Shown here one piece after another: positions 8,173 through 16,160 of a DNA stretch of 64,000 nt. Numbering within the stretch: position 1 is the stretch's first letter; each line of letters opens with the position of its first letter. A program made the position numbers and the translations under genes. This stretch comes from Mycolicibacterium peregrinum (GTDB taxonomy: Bacteria; Actinomycetota; Actinomycetes; Mycobacteriales; Mycobacteriaceae): the NCBI RefSeq assembly GCF_002102345.1, contig NZ_LQPP01000028.1, positions 124,001 through 188,000 of the forward strand, in the 5' to 3' direction. The notes under the pieces were generated by a model. The model made no database searches. It saw nothing but the letters and a program-made list of their open reading frames with translations, and was not told the DNA's origin.

Positions 8173-8260
8173 ACCCCTACATCGGACTTCAGGCTCCTCC
8201 CTCACCTCTCAAACGGTCATCAGTGCGATCCGAGCATCGCCCCACCTTGTAAAACAATCC

Positions 8261-8305
8261 GGTTTGGTTGGTCTCTCAGGGCGGCGAAACCAACTGAGAG
8301 AGACC
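8261..8305. repeat. Imperfect inverted repeat downstream of hydrolase
   Basis: GGTTGGTCTCTCAG at about 8266-8279 pairs with CTGAGAGAGACC at 8294-8305, with a two-base insertion, across a short spacer. There is no T-tract, so it could be a weak terminator for the HD/hydrolase operon or a protein-binding site. Confidence 0.3.
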
Positions 8306-8429
8306 GCAGATACTCGTCGAACCCAGCTGAGTGGCTGTGGTTCGCATTCGAACGCCCGCCGATTCTCAGGCGGCACCCGCACTCTGCAACAGCGGACCCG
8401 AAAGTGGCTGTGATGCTTGACCGTTGACA

Positions 8430-8640
8430 CATCGCGGGCCCGGTTACGCGACTAACTGCGCAGTCGATCAGCCCACCATGGGGACGATAGCAAACGGGCG
8501 CGGCCGGGAATCGTGGGTAACGGCACGTCTGGCAGTGCTGCAACTCAAAGGCGGTTCCGCCCCGTCAATGTCAACCCCCGTCCGCGGATGCGCGAGCGGT
8601 TTTGCCGCGGCCTTCGCGCCAGGCAGCCCAAAAGCCGAAA
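8430..8640 (-). pseudogene. Possible decayed DUF35 (zinc-ribbon/OB-fold) gene fragment
   Basis: On the minus strand one frame reads LQHCQTCRYPRFPAAPVC, which resembles the zinc-ribbon opening of DUF35 acyl-CoA-associated proteins (CxxC … RFPPRPxC). About 80 bases upstream, in another frame, FWAAWREG matches the usual FWxAxREG lead-in. Frameshifts and the loss of the fourth Cys suggest decay. DUF35 proteins partner thiolases in acyl-CoA degradation, which would suit the cluster, but the assignment is weak. Confidence 0.25.
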
Positions 8641-8680
8641 ACCGATCCTGAGTTCTTGCGCAAGAGGAACTTCCCAATAC

Positions 8681-8690
8681 TTGTACACAA
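8681..8690. promoter_or_regulatory. TTGTACACAA operator-like site upstream of the monooxygenase
   Basis: TTGT-AC-ACAA, identical over ten bases to the site at 15935-15944 in the divergent control region of the same cluster. A related core (TCGTATACAG, ~8826-8835) lies nearer the gene. A GntR/FCD regulator is encoded in the cluster, and regulators of that family commonly bind short palindromes of this form. Binding is inferred. Confidence 0.45.
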
Positions 8691-8967
8691 TTACGATCAG
8701 TGGGATGGTTGCCTCGCGAGCCGAGTCCAGCCCACTCCGCGGGGGCTATCGCGCTCCAAACAGCATGAATGCGTACTTCCCCAGCGGATGGTTGACAGTG
8801 AAGATCGTGACGCCTACGGTCATTATCGTATACAGTGCCTTCCGTCACATTCTGTAGGCACCGGCTAGGCCTACCGCGTATCAGCTCCCCGGTAGCCATG
8901 CCGTGCACAGTGGTTCGCATACCCCAGAAACAGGTCCGTTCGCGTGAAGAAAACAAAGGAGAAGTAC

Positions 8968-10557
8968 ATGGCGGTCGACGTAGATGTGGTCGTCGTCGGT
9001 TGCGGTCCCGGCGGCGAAGTCGCGGCATCGCTGATCGGTCAGGCCGGTCACAAAGTGCTGCTGATCGATAAGGCCGCTGCCCCATACGGTGAGCCGCGCA
9101 TGAGCACGCTCGACGGTGAGATCGCCCGCGTGCTTCAGCACGCCGCCGAACCTGATGAGGCCATGACGGACTCGATCAAAGCACCGAATGTCCTCCTTTT
9201 CGGTGCAGATGGTGAGCCAGTACCTCCGATCGACTGGGACCACCGCATCAGCGGCCACTGGTCGCACTATTCGCTACACCAGCCCAACATCGAGAGCGCT
9301 ATGGAGCGCCGCATCGCCCAATGCCCGTCTGTCGAGCTGCGGTGGGGGGCGCAGGCGGTCGGCATCGAACAGTTGGACGACGCCGTGTGCGTCACCTTCG
9401 AAACCCAGGACGCAAACGGGACACCACAACGAGAGTCCGTCGTCGCACGCTTCGTGCTCGGATTCGACGGAGCCAGCAGCTTCGTCCGGCAAGCGGTCGG
9501 CATCGAACTCGACGTGCTCCGAGTACATGACGAACGGTGGATCCTGACAGACTTCGACGCACTCGAACCACTGCCTGAAATCGTCACTCGCACGCAATAT
9601 CACATGAACCCGGGGCGGCCGTGGTTTGCCGGCCCCAATGGCGCCAACCGCTGCCGCACCGATGTACGTGTGCTTCCAGACGAGAACCTCGAGCAAGAAC
9701 TGATCGAAGCCAACGGGTATGACTACATGCAGGAGCAATTCGGGCTGACCCGGGCCGACATCCGCATGACCCGCAGGGTCTCCTACCGGTTCCGCTCCCA
9801 TATCGCCAAGGCATTTCGGGTTGGACGGGTGTTCATCGGTGGAGACGCAGCGCATTCCATGACGCCCTACATGGGCCAGGGGGCCTGCTGCGCCATGCGT
9901 GATGCGGCGAACATCGCGTGGAAACTTCGCCTCGTACTGTCCGGAGCAGCTGATGAATCACTGCTCGACAGCTATGAGCAGGAACGGCATCCGCACTCTG
10001 CATTCTTCGTACACGGGTCCTTGGCGATCTTCGACTATGTCAATGAACTCGACCCGGACAAGGCGACTACCCGCGATGTCTTGTCGCGCGCCGGTGAGAT
10101 CGACTTTCCCGTCATCCCCGGTCTGGTCGCAGGCGTACTGCACCGCGACGCTTCGGGCGATCTGACCCCGCATGCGGGTCAGCTTGCACCACAAGGTGTT
10201 GTGCGATGCGGCGGCGCCGAGAAGCGTCTCGACGACGTGGTGGGGTACGGCGCACAGCTGATCAGCTCGCTGCCGCTCAGCGATCTGCTCGGGACATCAC
10301 GACTGGCGCGCTTGGACGAACTCGGCATACTCGTGCTGCACGTGACCGACGACGGGGCAACTGGACTGCTCGACGCCGATGGCACCTACCGGGATTTTTG
10401 GGCAAGCACCGGCGCCACGACACTGCTGGCGCGAGCGGATCATTATCTGTTCGGCGTCGCTACCGACGAGACCGAGATCCTAGAGCTCGTCGACGATTTC
10501 CTCGCCAACATTCCCGAGGTGTCGACACGTCCACACTCCATGGCCGGCTCCCGGTAA
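8968..10557 (+). CDS. FAD-dependent aromatic-ring monooxygenase (PheA/MhpA/resorcinol-hydroxylase type)
   Basis: A 529-residue group-A flavoprotein hydroxylase. VVVVGCGPGGEVAASL near the N terminus is the FAD-binding GxGxxG; GFDGASSFVR is the DG motif for FAD/NAD(P)H; FIGGDAAHSMTPYMGQGACC is the GD motif that binds the ribityl chain. A thioredoxin-like C-terminal region follows, as in phenol, resorcinol and 3-hydroxyphenylpropionate hydroxylases. It would insert one oxygen ortho or para to a phenolic OH using NAD(P)H and O2 in the cytoplasm. ATG 8968 is preceded by AAAGGAG. The intradiol dioxygenase at 14109-14990 is the natural consumer of its product; a resorcinol-to-hydroxyquinol step is a plausible but unproven pairing. 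Confidence 0.85.
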   Translation: MAVDVDVVVVGCGPGGEVAASLIGQAGHKVLLIDKAAAPYGEPRMSTLDGEIARVLQHAAEPDEAMTDSIKAPNVLLFGADGEPVPPIDWDHRISGHWSHYSLHQPNIESAMERRIAQCPSVELRWGAQAVGIEQLDDAVCVTFETQDANGTPQRESVVARFVLGFDGASSFVRQAVGIELDVLRVHDERWILTDFDALEPLPEIVTRTQYHMNPGRPWFAGPNGANRCRTDVRVLPDENLEQELIEANGYDYMQEQFGLTRADIRMTRRVSYRFRSHIAKAFRVGRVFIGGDAAHSMTPYMGQGACCAMRDAANIAWKLRLVLSGAADESLLDSYEQERHPHSAFFVHGSLAIFDYVNELDPDKATTRDVLSRAGEIDFPVIPGLVAGVLHRDASGDLTPHAGQLAPQGVVRCGGAEKRLDDVVGYGAQLISSLPLSDLLGTSRLARLDELGILVLHVTDDGATGLLDADGTYRDFWASTGATTLLARADHYLFGVATDETEILELVDDFLANIPEVSTRPHSMAGSR

Positions 10558-10586
10558 CCACGACCACCACGGGGAGCTGAGCCCTG

Positions 10587-11426
10587 ATGTACGACGTGGC
10601 CGTGACCACCGGCTTGACTTACCGCAAGACCGGCGACCAATCCTTGATGGCTGACCTGTACCTGCCCGCAACCCAGGATGTGCCTCCGGTCGTGCTGTAT
10701 GTCCACGGCGGAGGGTTCCAAACCGGTTCCCGCACCGACGACTCGGCGACACGGCTTGCTGCCCTTGCCGCGTACGGCATCGCGGTGTTCTCCGTCGACT
10801 ACCGGCTGGCACCCGGGGCACGATTTCCCGACCAACTCCATGACGTCCGCGCTGCGGTGCGGTGGCTTCGAACTCACGCCACCCACCTCGGCGTCGACGG
10901 TGCGCGCATGGCAATTTGGGGAGCCTCCGCCGGCGGCCTGCTGGCCTCATTGGCGGGCCTGTCAATCGGGTCCATGGAGTCCGAAGAGATCGAAGACCAA
11001 AGGGGTTCAGTGTGTTCCGCGGTACAGGCCGTAGTTACTTGGTTTGGGCTGGCCGACCTGGTGGACACCGCTTCCCGCAGCTGGCTGGAAGCGGAATTGC
11101 TTCCGTTCAACTTTGAGGCAGCGTTTCTCGGGGTCGAGTCGGTTACAACGAACGCCGAGGACGGGCTCGTCGCAGATCGCGCTCGTCGGGCGAGCCCGCT
11201 GACCTGGGTGTCCAGCGATGCGCCGCCGTTCCTCATCTCGCACGGAGACCGTGACCGGATCACGCCCGTCGCCCAGAGTCAGGCCCTCCACGACGCCTTG
11301 GTACGGGCCGGCGCCAACTCCACACTGCAATTGATCGGTGGTGCCGGACATGAGGACAGGGCCTTCGAGTCTCCGGCCAATCTGGCAATGACGGCCGGCT
11401 GGCTATTGGCCACCTTGAACAGCTAA
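10587..11426 (+). CDS. HSL/BD-FAE-type alpha/beta hydrolase (carboxylesterase)
   Basis: A 279-residue esterase of the hormone-sensitive-lipase type. YVHGGGF forms the oxyanion hole, VDYRLAP is the family signature, WGASAGG carries the catalytic Ser, SHGDRDRITP the acid and GAGHED the His. It starts 30 bases after the monooxygenase stop, with GGGGAGC before its ATG, so both are probably one operon. Enzymes of this type hydrolyse short acyl esters; here it may free a hydroxyl or carboxyl group so that the ring can be hydroxylated. No signal peptide; cytoplasmic. Confidence 0.85.
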   Translation: MYDVAVTTGLTYRKTGDQSLMADLYLPATQDVPPVVLYVHGGGFQTGSRTDDSATRLAALAAYGIAVFSVDYRLAPGARFPDQLHDVRAAVRWLRTHATHLGVDGARMAIWGASAGGLLASLAGLSIGSMESEEIEDQRGSVCSAVQAVVTWFGLADLVDTASRSWLEAELLPFNFEAAFLGVESVTTNAEDGLVADRARRASPLTWVSSDAPPFLISHGDRDRITPVAQSQALHDALVRAGANSTLQLIGGAGHEDRAFESPANLAMTAGWLLATLNS

Positions 11427-11723
11427 ACCCGCCAATAATCTTCAATCGCACACTGTTTCGCAGTGCGGCTGGACGCGCTTCCCCGCCGAGGGTGTATCGG
11501 CTCGGCTTCTTCACGTTACGTCAGCCGACCTTCGTTGATCACCTCGCGACCTCTTCGCCAGATCATCTCAACGACCACGCTCCGGTATCCGCAGTAGGCG
11601 GCCTGCGCGGAGGCACCTGTCTGCCATCCGTCTGATCGGGCCGCCTCCAGCCCGAAGGCATCAGCAGTCCTACGCAACCCCGAACTATGAACGCAGATTC
11701 AAGCAACCAATCAAAGGATGAGA
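11427..11723. other. ~297-bp gap before the secretory-lipase homologue
   Basis: No gene, strong repeat or hairpin was recognised here. It presumably holds the promoter of the lipase homologue; no convincing -10/-35 pair stood out. Confidence 0.4.
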
Positions 11724-13118
11724 ATGATTGCAGTACAAAACTTCTGGTCCAACTGTCAGTCGAAGAGGCACAGCATCGGGAGTTGGCGGACACATCGCGG
11801 CAGCTTCCTGCTCGCCCGCCTCAAGCGCATTCCGCCACAAGCCGTGAGAGCATTCGCTGCCCTCGTCGTGGTAATGGCCGGGCTTGTCAGCCCTGCCACC
11901 GCCGGCGCGGACGAGTCCCGCTACGCAGAATTCTACACGCCCCCGTCACCTCTGCCAGCCGGCAGGCCCGGTGATCTCATCCGCACTGAACCATCGCGAC
12001 TGGTATTGGAGCCTTCGGGCCAACTCGGCGCGTTCATGGGGTCCGGAACCCGAATCATGTACCGCAGCACCGATGCCCAGGGCAACCCTGTCGCGGTGAC
12101 CGGAACCTACATCGAGCCAGACAACCCATGGCCCGGCAATGGGCCGCGCCCACTACTCGCCTACGCGACATTGCCGTACGGGATGGGCGAACAATGCGCA
12201 CCGTCTCGACTGTTCAACCAGGGAATTCATGCCTCCCTGCAGACCGGGATGGATCTGATGTTCAATATCGAGGAAGGCTTCGTCGCAACGCTGCTCGCGC
12301 GTGGATTCGCCATCGTGGTCACCGATGGGATCGGTATGGGTGTGCACGGCCCGATGTCTCCACAGTTTGCCAACCGCGCCGCGGGCGGCAACGCGCTCAT
12401 CGACGCTGCGCGCGCCGCGCTGCAACTGCCCGGTACCTCCTTGAATCCCCATGGACCCGTGGCATTTTGGGGATCGATTGTAGGCGGGCATGCGGCGCTT
12501 GCCGCTGCTGAGCTGGCCAGTAGTTACGGCCCTGAACTCCGCGTTGTGGGTACCTACGCGGCCGCCGCACCGACCGATCTTGCCGCGTTGATCGCACCGT
12601 CCGATGGCAACGCCTTGGCCGGAGCCACCGGATACATCCTGCGCGGGCTCATGGCGTCGTACCCTCAACTGGAACAGCCGATCTGGGACTCCCTCACCCC
12701 GCGCGGCGTGGAGATGCTGGCCAACACCGGCCGGCAGTGCACCCTCCAGACCGCTCAGGACTACATGTTTCGGCACCTGCAGTACTGGTTCAAGGGCGAC
12801 GTCGACGAGATGATCAACGCCGATCCGCTGAAGTCCATCGTGGCCGCCCAACGTATCGGCAATGTCAAGCCCACTGGACCCGTCTACCTTGAACACAACC
12901 GGTGGGATCCGTTCGGCCCCTACGCATCTGTTGAACAGACCGCCAACGACTGGTGCGGTATGGGCGCCGACGTCACACTGTGGACCAACGAACAGCCTCC
13001 ACTGTTCAACAAGCTGGATATCAACACCTTTCTGCCCATGTTTGTCGACGGCGAGCGCAGCATGTCGTGGCTGACCGATAGGTTCAACGCAGTACCCACC
13101 ACACCCACCTGCCGATAG
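11724..13118 (+). CDS. Exported secretory-lipase (LIP family) homologue with altered catalytic site
   Basis: About 464 residues. A basic N terminus, the hydrophobic segment AVRAFAALVVVMAGLV and a likely cleavage after ATAGA give a signal peptide (unusually long n-region; a GTG inside could be the real start). The body follows the secretory-lipase family from YTPPSPLPAGRPGDLIRTEP to the end WLTDRFNAVPTTPTC, with cysteines suited to disulfides. The nucleophile elbow, usually WGYSQGG, reads WGSIVGG here: residue 252, where the catalytic Ser should be, is Ile. The usual LDHIG near the C terminus reads LDINT, so the catalytic His position is Ile433. The protein may bind rather than cleave its ligand. 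AAAGG lies 6 bases before ATG 11724. Confidence 0.75.
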   Translation: MIAVQNFWSNCQSKRHSIGSWRTHRGSFLLARLKRIPPQAVRAFAALVVVMAGLVSPATAGADESRYAEFYTPPSPLPAGRPGDLIRTEPSRLVLEPSGQLGAFMGSGTRIMYRSTDAQGNPVAVTGTYIEPDNPWPGNGPRPLLAYATLPYGMGEQCAPSRLFNQGIHASLQTGMDLMFNIEEGFVATLLARGFAIVVTDGIGMGVHGPMSPQFANRAAGGNALIDAARAALQLPGTSLNPHGPVAFWGSIVGGHAALAAAELASSYGPELRVVGTYAAAAPTDLAALIAPSDGNALAGATGYILRGLMASYPQLEQPIWDSLTPRGVEMLANTGRQCTLQTAQDYMFRHLQYWFKGDVDEMINADPLKSIVAAQRIGNVKPTGPVYLEHNRWDPFGPYASVEQTANDWCGMGADVTLWTNEQPPLFNKLDINTFLPMFVDGERSMSWLTDRFNAVPTTPTCR

Positions 13119-13175
13119 TTCCACCGGCGCCACCGCCGGGGGCCACCAGATTCACGGTGTGAGCGTCATTCTGAA

Positions 13176-13222
13176 CCATCGGTCCCGGCCGGCCCCCGTC
13201 GGAGGCTTGCCGGGACCGATGG
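13176..13222. terminator. Strong hairpin between convergent genes
   Basis: CCATCGGTCCCGGC (13176-13189) and its exact complement (13209-13222) form a perfect 14-bp stem with a 19-base loop. It lies 58 bases after the lipase-homologue stop and ~95 bases after the end of the convergent GntR gene, so it probably ends transcription from both sides. There is no T-run, as is common in mycobacteria. Confidence 0.65.
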
Positions 13223-13317
13223 CATCGGCGGAGCAGAGAACCAGGACGGCCCGGGATCAATGTCTGTAGTCGGAGTGGCATTTCCACACTCAGGCGGTCA
13301 CGCCAGCGCGGCGTTCA

Positions 13318-13986
13318 CTATTGCGTGGGTGTGAGAGGCAGGTGGCGTTCCATCTGACGGAGCGACTGCCGCCCGTGTCGGAGATGAGCGACCATGATCG
13401 CTTCGGCCCAGTCGCCATCACGGGCTTCGATCGCCTGTGCCAGTTCGCGGTGATGTCCGAAGGACTGTGCGAGGTCGAGCTGAGTGTGGTGGTGGAAAGC
13501 CTCACTGACGAACGGCGGCGCCAAGATCGTCGGAATCAATGCCGTCAGCTGACGGTTTCCCGTCGCGCGGTGGATCTCGGTGTGGAAATCCACGCAAAGC
13601 GACCCGAGTCGCTGCAACGCCTCGTCATCGGCAGTCGGCAACAATTCGTCCATCGTGCCGCACAGTTCGCGCAGACGCTCCAGCTGAGCTTCGGTACGTT
13701 GCTCAGCTGCGCGACGGGCACCGTAACCTTCTAGTGCGATACGTAGATCGAAGAGATTGTCGAGATCCTCGGCAGTCCACCCGACGACCAGTGCGCCGCG
13801 ATTACGCACCAACTGCACAAGTCCCTCAGCCTCGAGGCGATGCAGCGCCTCCCGGATCGGAGTTCGGCTTACGCCCGCACCGGCGGCGATCTCTTCCTCA
13901 CGCAGCCAACTACCAGCCGGGTATTCACCCGAAGCAATGCCAGTGCGCACGACGTCGTACGCGTGATCTCTGGCCGAACGGTTCAT
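13318..13986 (-). CDS. GntR-family regulator (FadR/FCD type)
   Basis: A 222-residue regulator. Residues ~5-70 are the winged helix-turn-helix (AYDVVRTGIASGEYPAGSWL, then AGVSRTPIREALHRLEAEGL, then RNRGALV). The rest is an all-helical FCD ligand domain with the metal/ligand residues in DFHTEIHRATGN and SFGHHRELAQAIEARDGDWA. ATG 13984-13986 follows AAAGGGAT; the track's longer start is not supported. It lies downstream of the dioxygenase and citryl-CoA-lyase-like genes on the same strand and is the only regulator inside the aromatic cluster. It is therefore the obvious candidate for the shared TTGT-N2-ACAA sites. The inducer is probably a pathway acid. Confidence 0.85.
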   Translation of the reverse strand: MNRSARDHAYDVVRTGIASGEYPAGSWLREEEIAAGAGVSRTPIREALHRLEAEGLVQLVRNRGALVVGWTAEDLDNLFDLRIALEGYGARRAAEQRTEAQLERLRELCGTMDELLPTADDEALQRLGSLCVDFHTEIHRATGNRQLTALIPTILAPPFVSEAFHHHTQLDLAQSFGHHRELAQAIEARDGDWAEAIMVAHLRHGRQSLRQMERHLPLTPTQ

Positions 13987-14012
13987 GGGTATCCCTTTGG
14001 TGACGTCTCGCA

Positions 14013-14028
14013 GCGCATGTGCATGCGC
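14013..14028. promoter_or_regulatory. Inverted repeat upstream of gntR
   Basis: GCGCATG-TG-CATGCGC: 7-bp arms with a 2-base centre, 27 bases upstream of the GntR start in the 122-base gap to the dioxygenase gene. It may be an autoregulatory operator or a small hairpin. It differs from the TTGT-N2-ACAA sites. Confidence 0.4.
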
Positions 14029-14108
14029 TATTGAACAGGCGCCCTGTGCCTTCGACAAGAGTAGGTCCCCGCCGAGTCGGACAATCCGGGATATCGATGG
14101 AAACGCGC

Positions 14109-14990
14109 CTAGCTCACCTCAGCGGCGAGGACCACGTCGAAACGCACGTGGCGGAAGGGCGAGGTGACGCCGAACCGCTTCGCCTCTTGAGGATCGTCAA
14201 CAGTCACGAAATCTCGGATCAGATCGCTCTTCACCGCGAACACCACGTCACGCTCGATGTATTGGCAGTCCGAGACGAATACGTGTGTGGTGACCGACTG
14301 GTAGCCCTCAGCTTCGACGATGAAGTGGAGGTGGGCCGGACGATACGGCTCACGTGCCTCACGGAGGACGAGCGCACCAGCCGGCCCGTCGACCGGGATC
14401 GGATAATAGCGAGGCATGACGGTGCGAAACCAGAAGTCGCCATCATCATTCGCGGTGAACAAGCCCCGCCCCGTCCCCGCAGGGATGCCGATCTCGTCCT
14501 GCACGTCGTAGAGGCCTTCGCCGTCAGCGTGCCAGGTCTCGACCCGTGCCCCGGCGATCACGTTGCCGTTTGGATCGGTGACCCGCCCCTCGACTACCAG
14601 TGGTTCCCCTCTGCCGGTGGCATTGATCAGCTCACCGAGTTGGCGCTCTGGGCTGATCGTCATGTGGAACGGGCCGAGCACGGTCTGGGCCGTAGGCCTC
14701 AAGGCGTCGCCCTCGGGCAGGTGTCCGCCGTTCATCGTCTCGACAAGCATTGACACGCCGAGAGTGTCGGAGAGGAGGATGAACTCCTGTCGAGTGTCTG
14801 TGCAGGCCTGTCCGACCGCCGTCAGAAAGTCGATGGCGGTCTCCCATTCGGCCTGGGTGGGGCGGATTTCGCGGACGAAGTCGTGCAGGTGGCGGACAGC
14901 GCCCTGCATCACCTGTTTGAGCCGAGGATCAGGAGTGTTCTCGAGGCTGGCCAGCACGACCTCGGCGGACTGCTCTTCGGTGAAATCCAT
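14109..14990 (-). CDS. Intradiol ring-cleavage dioxygenase (hydroxyquinol 1,2-dioxygenase type)
   Basis: A 293-residue non-haem Fe(III) enzyme. The N-terminal helical domain (residues ~15-110) is the dimerisation domain of catechol/hydroxyquinol dioxygenases, and the beta-sandwich follows. Iron ligands are visible: Tyr161 (GEGLYD), Tyr196 (YYPIPVDGP), His220 and His222 (PAHLHF). The GDFWFRTVMPRYYPIPVDGP pattern is closer to hydroxyquinol than to catechol 1,2-dioxygenases. It would cleave between adjacent hydroxyls, giving maleylacetate from hydroxyquinol. ATG 14988-14990 follows AAAGGA. It lies 51 bases downstream of the citryl-CoA-lyase-like gene. No maleylacetate reductase is encoded in the window, so the fate of the product is open. 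Confidence 0.85.
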   Translation of the reverse strand: MDFTEEQSAEVVLASLENTPDPRLKQVMQGAVRHLHDFVREIRPTQAEWETAIDFLTAVGQACTDTRQEFILLSDTLGVSMLVETMNGGHLPEGDALRPTAQTVLGPFHMTISPERQLGELINATGRGEPLVVEGRVTDPNGNVIAGARVETWHADGEGLYDVQDEIGIPAGTGRGLFTANDDGDFWFRTVMPRYYPIPVDGPAGALVLREAREPYRPAHLHFIVEAEGYQSVTTHVFVSDCQYIERDVVFAVKSDLIRDFVTVDDPQEAKRFGVTSPFRHVRFDVVLAAEVS

Positions 14991-15041
14991 TGCATTCCTT
15001 TCAACAGCCAATTCATCTGAGCCTGGCCGGATTTGATCGGG

Positions 15042-15830
15042 CTAGCGGCCGGCTCCCGGCGCCACGTATTCGACATGTTCCTCGGCGGTGTCCCACAGCC
15101 AGCGGCCGAGCGGTTGTCGGGCCTCTTCGACGACATGGCCCACGAGGCCTGCCGCACGGGATACCAACGCCACCCCGCGGAGTGACTCGGGGTCGACGCC
15201 GAGGTCACACAGCAGCGCCCCGGATGCACCACCTGCGTTGAGTGGCAACGGATTATCTGGCGTCGATGCTGCGATCTGGACCTGTTGCATCAGGCGAGTG
15301 TGGGGCCCGACACGGTGCTCTTGTTCGGCGATCTCGAACAGCCGTGTGACGCGGGGGTCCACACCCTTGTGGATCGGATGGCCGAGACCGGGCACTCGGA
15401 CTCCGCGGCTGCGATGGTCATCGACGAGTCGACGTGCGCGCGCGCTGAGTTCAGAGTCGGTAGCGTCCGGCGGTGGAGCGTCGGCCCGCAGCATGCGGCC
15501 GGCGTTCTCGAAGACACCGAGAAAGACCGCGCCGCCGCCGAGCAGGCCGGCCGCAACTGCACCCTGGATGGCTTCTGGGGCCCCGGTGTATGTGAGACGC
15601 GTTGCCAGAGCGCTCGGCGTCAATCCATGGTCGGCGAGGGCAACGAGGATCGCGTTGAAACAACGCGCTTCTCCCGCCTCCGGCAACCGGCCCGTCACGA
15701 GAAGGAAGAACACGCTACCGAAGTCGGATGTGCCCATCAGCTCGGCAGCCAGGTCATGGCCGCACACCTGAATCGAATCCGCGGTGGAATGTCCGATCGA
15801 CGTGGTCGGCGGGTTGGTGGGGTTGTTCAT
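15042..15830 (-). CDS. Citrate-synthase superfamily protein, citryl-CoA-lyase-like
   Basis: A 262-residue protein, much shorter than citrate synthase (~430) and matching the stand-alone citryl-CoA lyase size. The core motif GLGHPIHKGVDPR (His151) corresponds to the second catalytic His of citrate synthase. The first catalytic His region reads AAGLLGGGAVFLG, without His. The enzyme would catalyse a retro-aldol or Claisen-type cleavage of a citryl-CoA-like thioester to an oxoacid plus an acyl-CoA, or the reverse. ATG 15828-15830 has GGAGG before it. Its promoter region faces the plus-strand operon with the ligase, aconitase-like and CoA-transferase genes, which would provide such a thioester. 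Confidence 0.8.
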   Translation of the reverse strand: MNNPTNPPTTSIGHSTADSIQVCGHDLAAELMGTSDFGSVFFLLVTGRLPEAGEARCFNAILVALADHGLTPSALATRLTYTGAPEAIQGAVAAGLLGGGAVFLGVFENAGRMLRADAPPPDATDSELSARARRLVDDHRSRGVRVPGLGHPIHKGVDPRVTRLFEIAEQEHRVGPHTRLMQQVQIAASTPDNPLPLNAGGASGALLCDLGVDPESLRGVALVSRAAGLVGHVVEEARQPLGRWLWDTAEEHVEYVAPGAGR

Positions 15831-15933
15831 GAAACGCCTCCGGAGGAATCCATTCGTCACTGCTTTCGCGCCCACACAGCCGGTGCGAGCGCAATGCTCA
15901 ACGGTGGTCCAGGCTGCACGATCAGCACCGTTG

Positions 15934-15945
15934 ATTGTACACAAT
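15934..15945. promoter_or_regulatory. ATTGTACACAAT operator-like palindrome
   Basis: Five-base arms ATTGT/ACAAT around AC, ~104 bases upstream of the citryl-CoA-lyase-like start. The central ten bases recur exactly at 8681-8690, before the monooxygenase gene. Predicted to be bound by the cluster's GntR protein. Confidence 0.5.
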
Positions 15946-16087
15946 AATCGACCCGAATCACACCACCGGTACTCAAACAGCATGGGCGAGAAGGCCGTCA
16001 AACTGCTCATGTGTCGCGTTCCATGCCCTACGCGCGGCGACAGGCCGTGCCGTTGACAACCCTCGAAGCGGAAACCTAGGCTGGATG

Positions 16088-16099
16088 ATTGTATACACC
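16088..16099. promoter_or_regulatory. ATTGTATACACC operator-like site
   Basis: Contains the 8-bp palindrome TGTATACA and matches the ATTGT-N2-ACAAT form except at the last two bases. It lies 61 bases before the GTG of the SnoaL-like gene, where a repressor would overlap a promoter. Confidence 0.45.
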
Positions 16100-16160
16100 A
16101 TTCAATTAATGCTGCCGACCCACGAAGGCCGGCAATGGCACCACGCCGAGGGAGCTACTT

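Larger units (their letters stand above)
8173..8967. other. 795-bp stretch without a convincing intact gene
   Basis: No intact gene is supported here. The stretch holds an imperfect inverted repeat (8261-8279 against 8287-8305), a possible decayed DUF35-like frame on the minus strand (~8430-8640), and two operator-like sites (8681-8690 and ~8826-8835) before the monooxygenase gene. Base composition is lower in GC than the core genes. It may be a worn gene plus the control region of the catabolic operon. Confidence 0.5.
15831..16160. promoter_or_regulatory. Divergent control region of the catabolic operons
   Basis: These 330 bases separate the minus-strand lyase/dioxygenase/gntR set from the plus-strand operon starting at 16161. 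They contain no gene. Two operator-like palindromes lie within, one nearer each gene: ATTGT-AC-ACAAT (15934-15945) and ATTGT-AT-ACACC (16088-16099). AT content is raised around the second site (TTCAATTAAT follows), suggesting promoter elements. Confidence 0.6.

Noticed and set aside
14109..14990. Reading the dioxygenase as catechol 1,2-dioxygenase
   Set aside because: The YYPIPVDGP region and local motifs look closer to hydroxyquinol dioxygenases, and no muconate cycloisomerase or muconolactone isomerase is present; catechol activity is not excluded.
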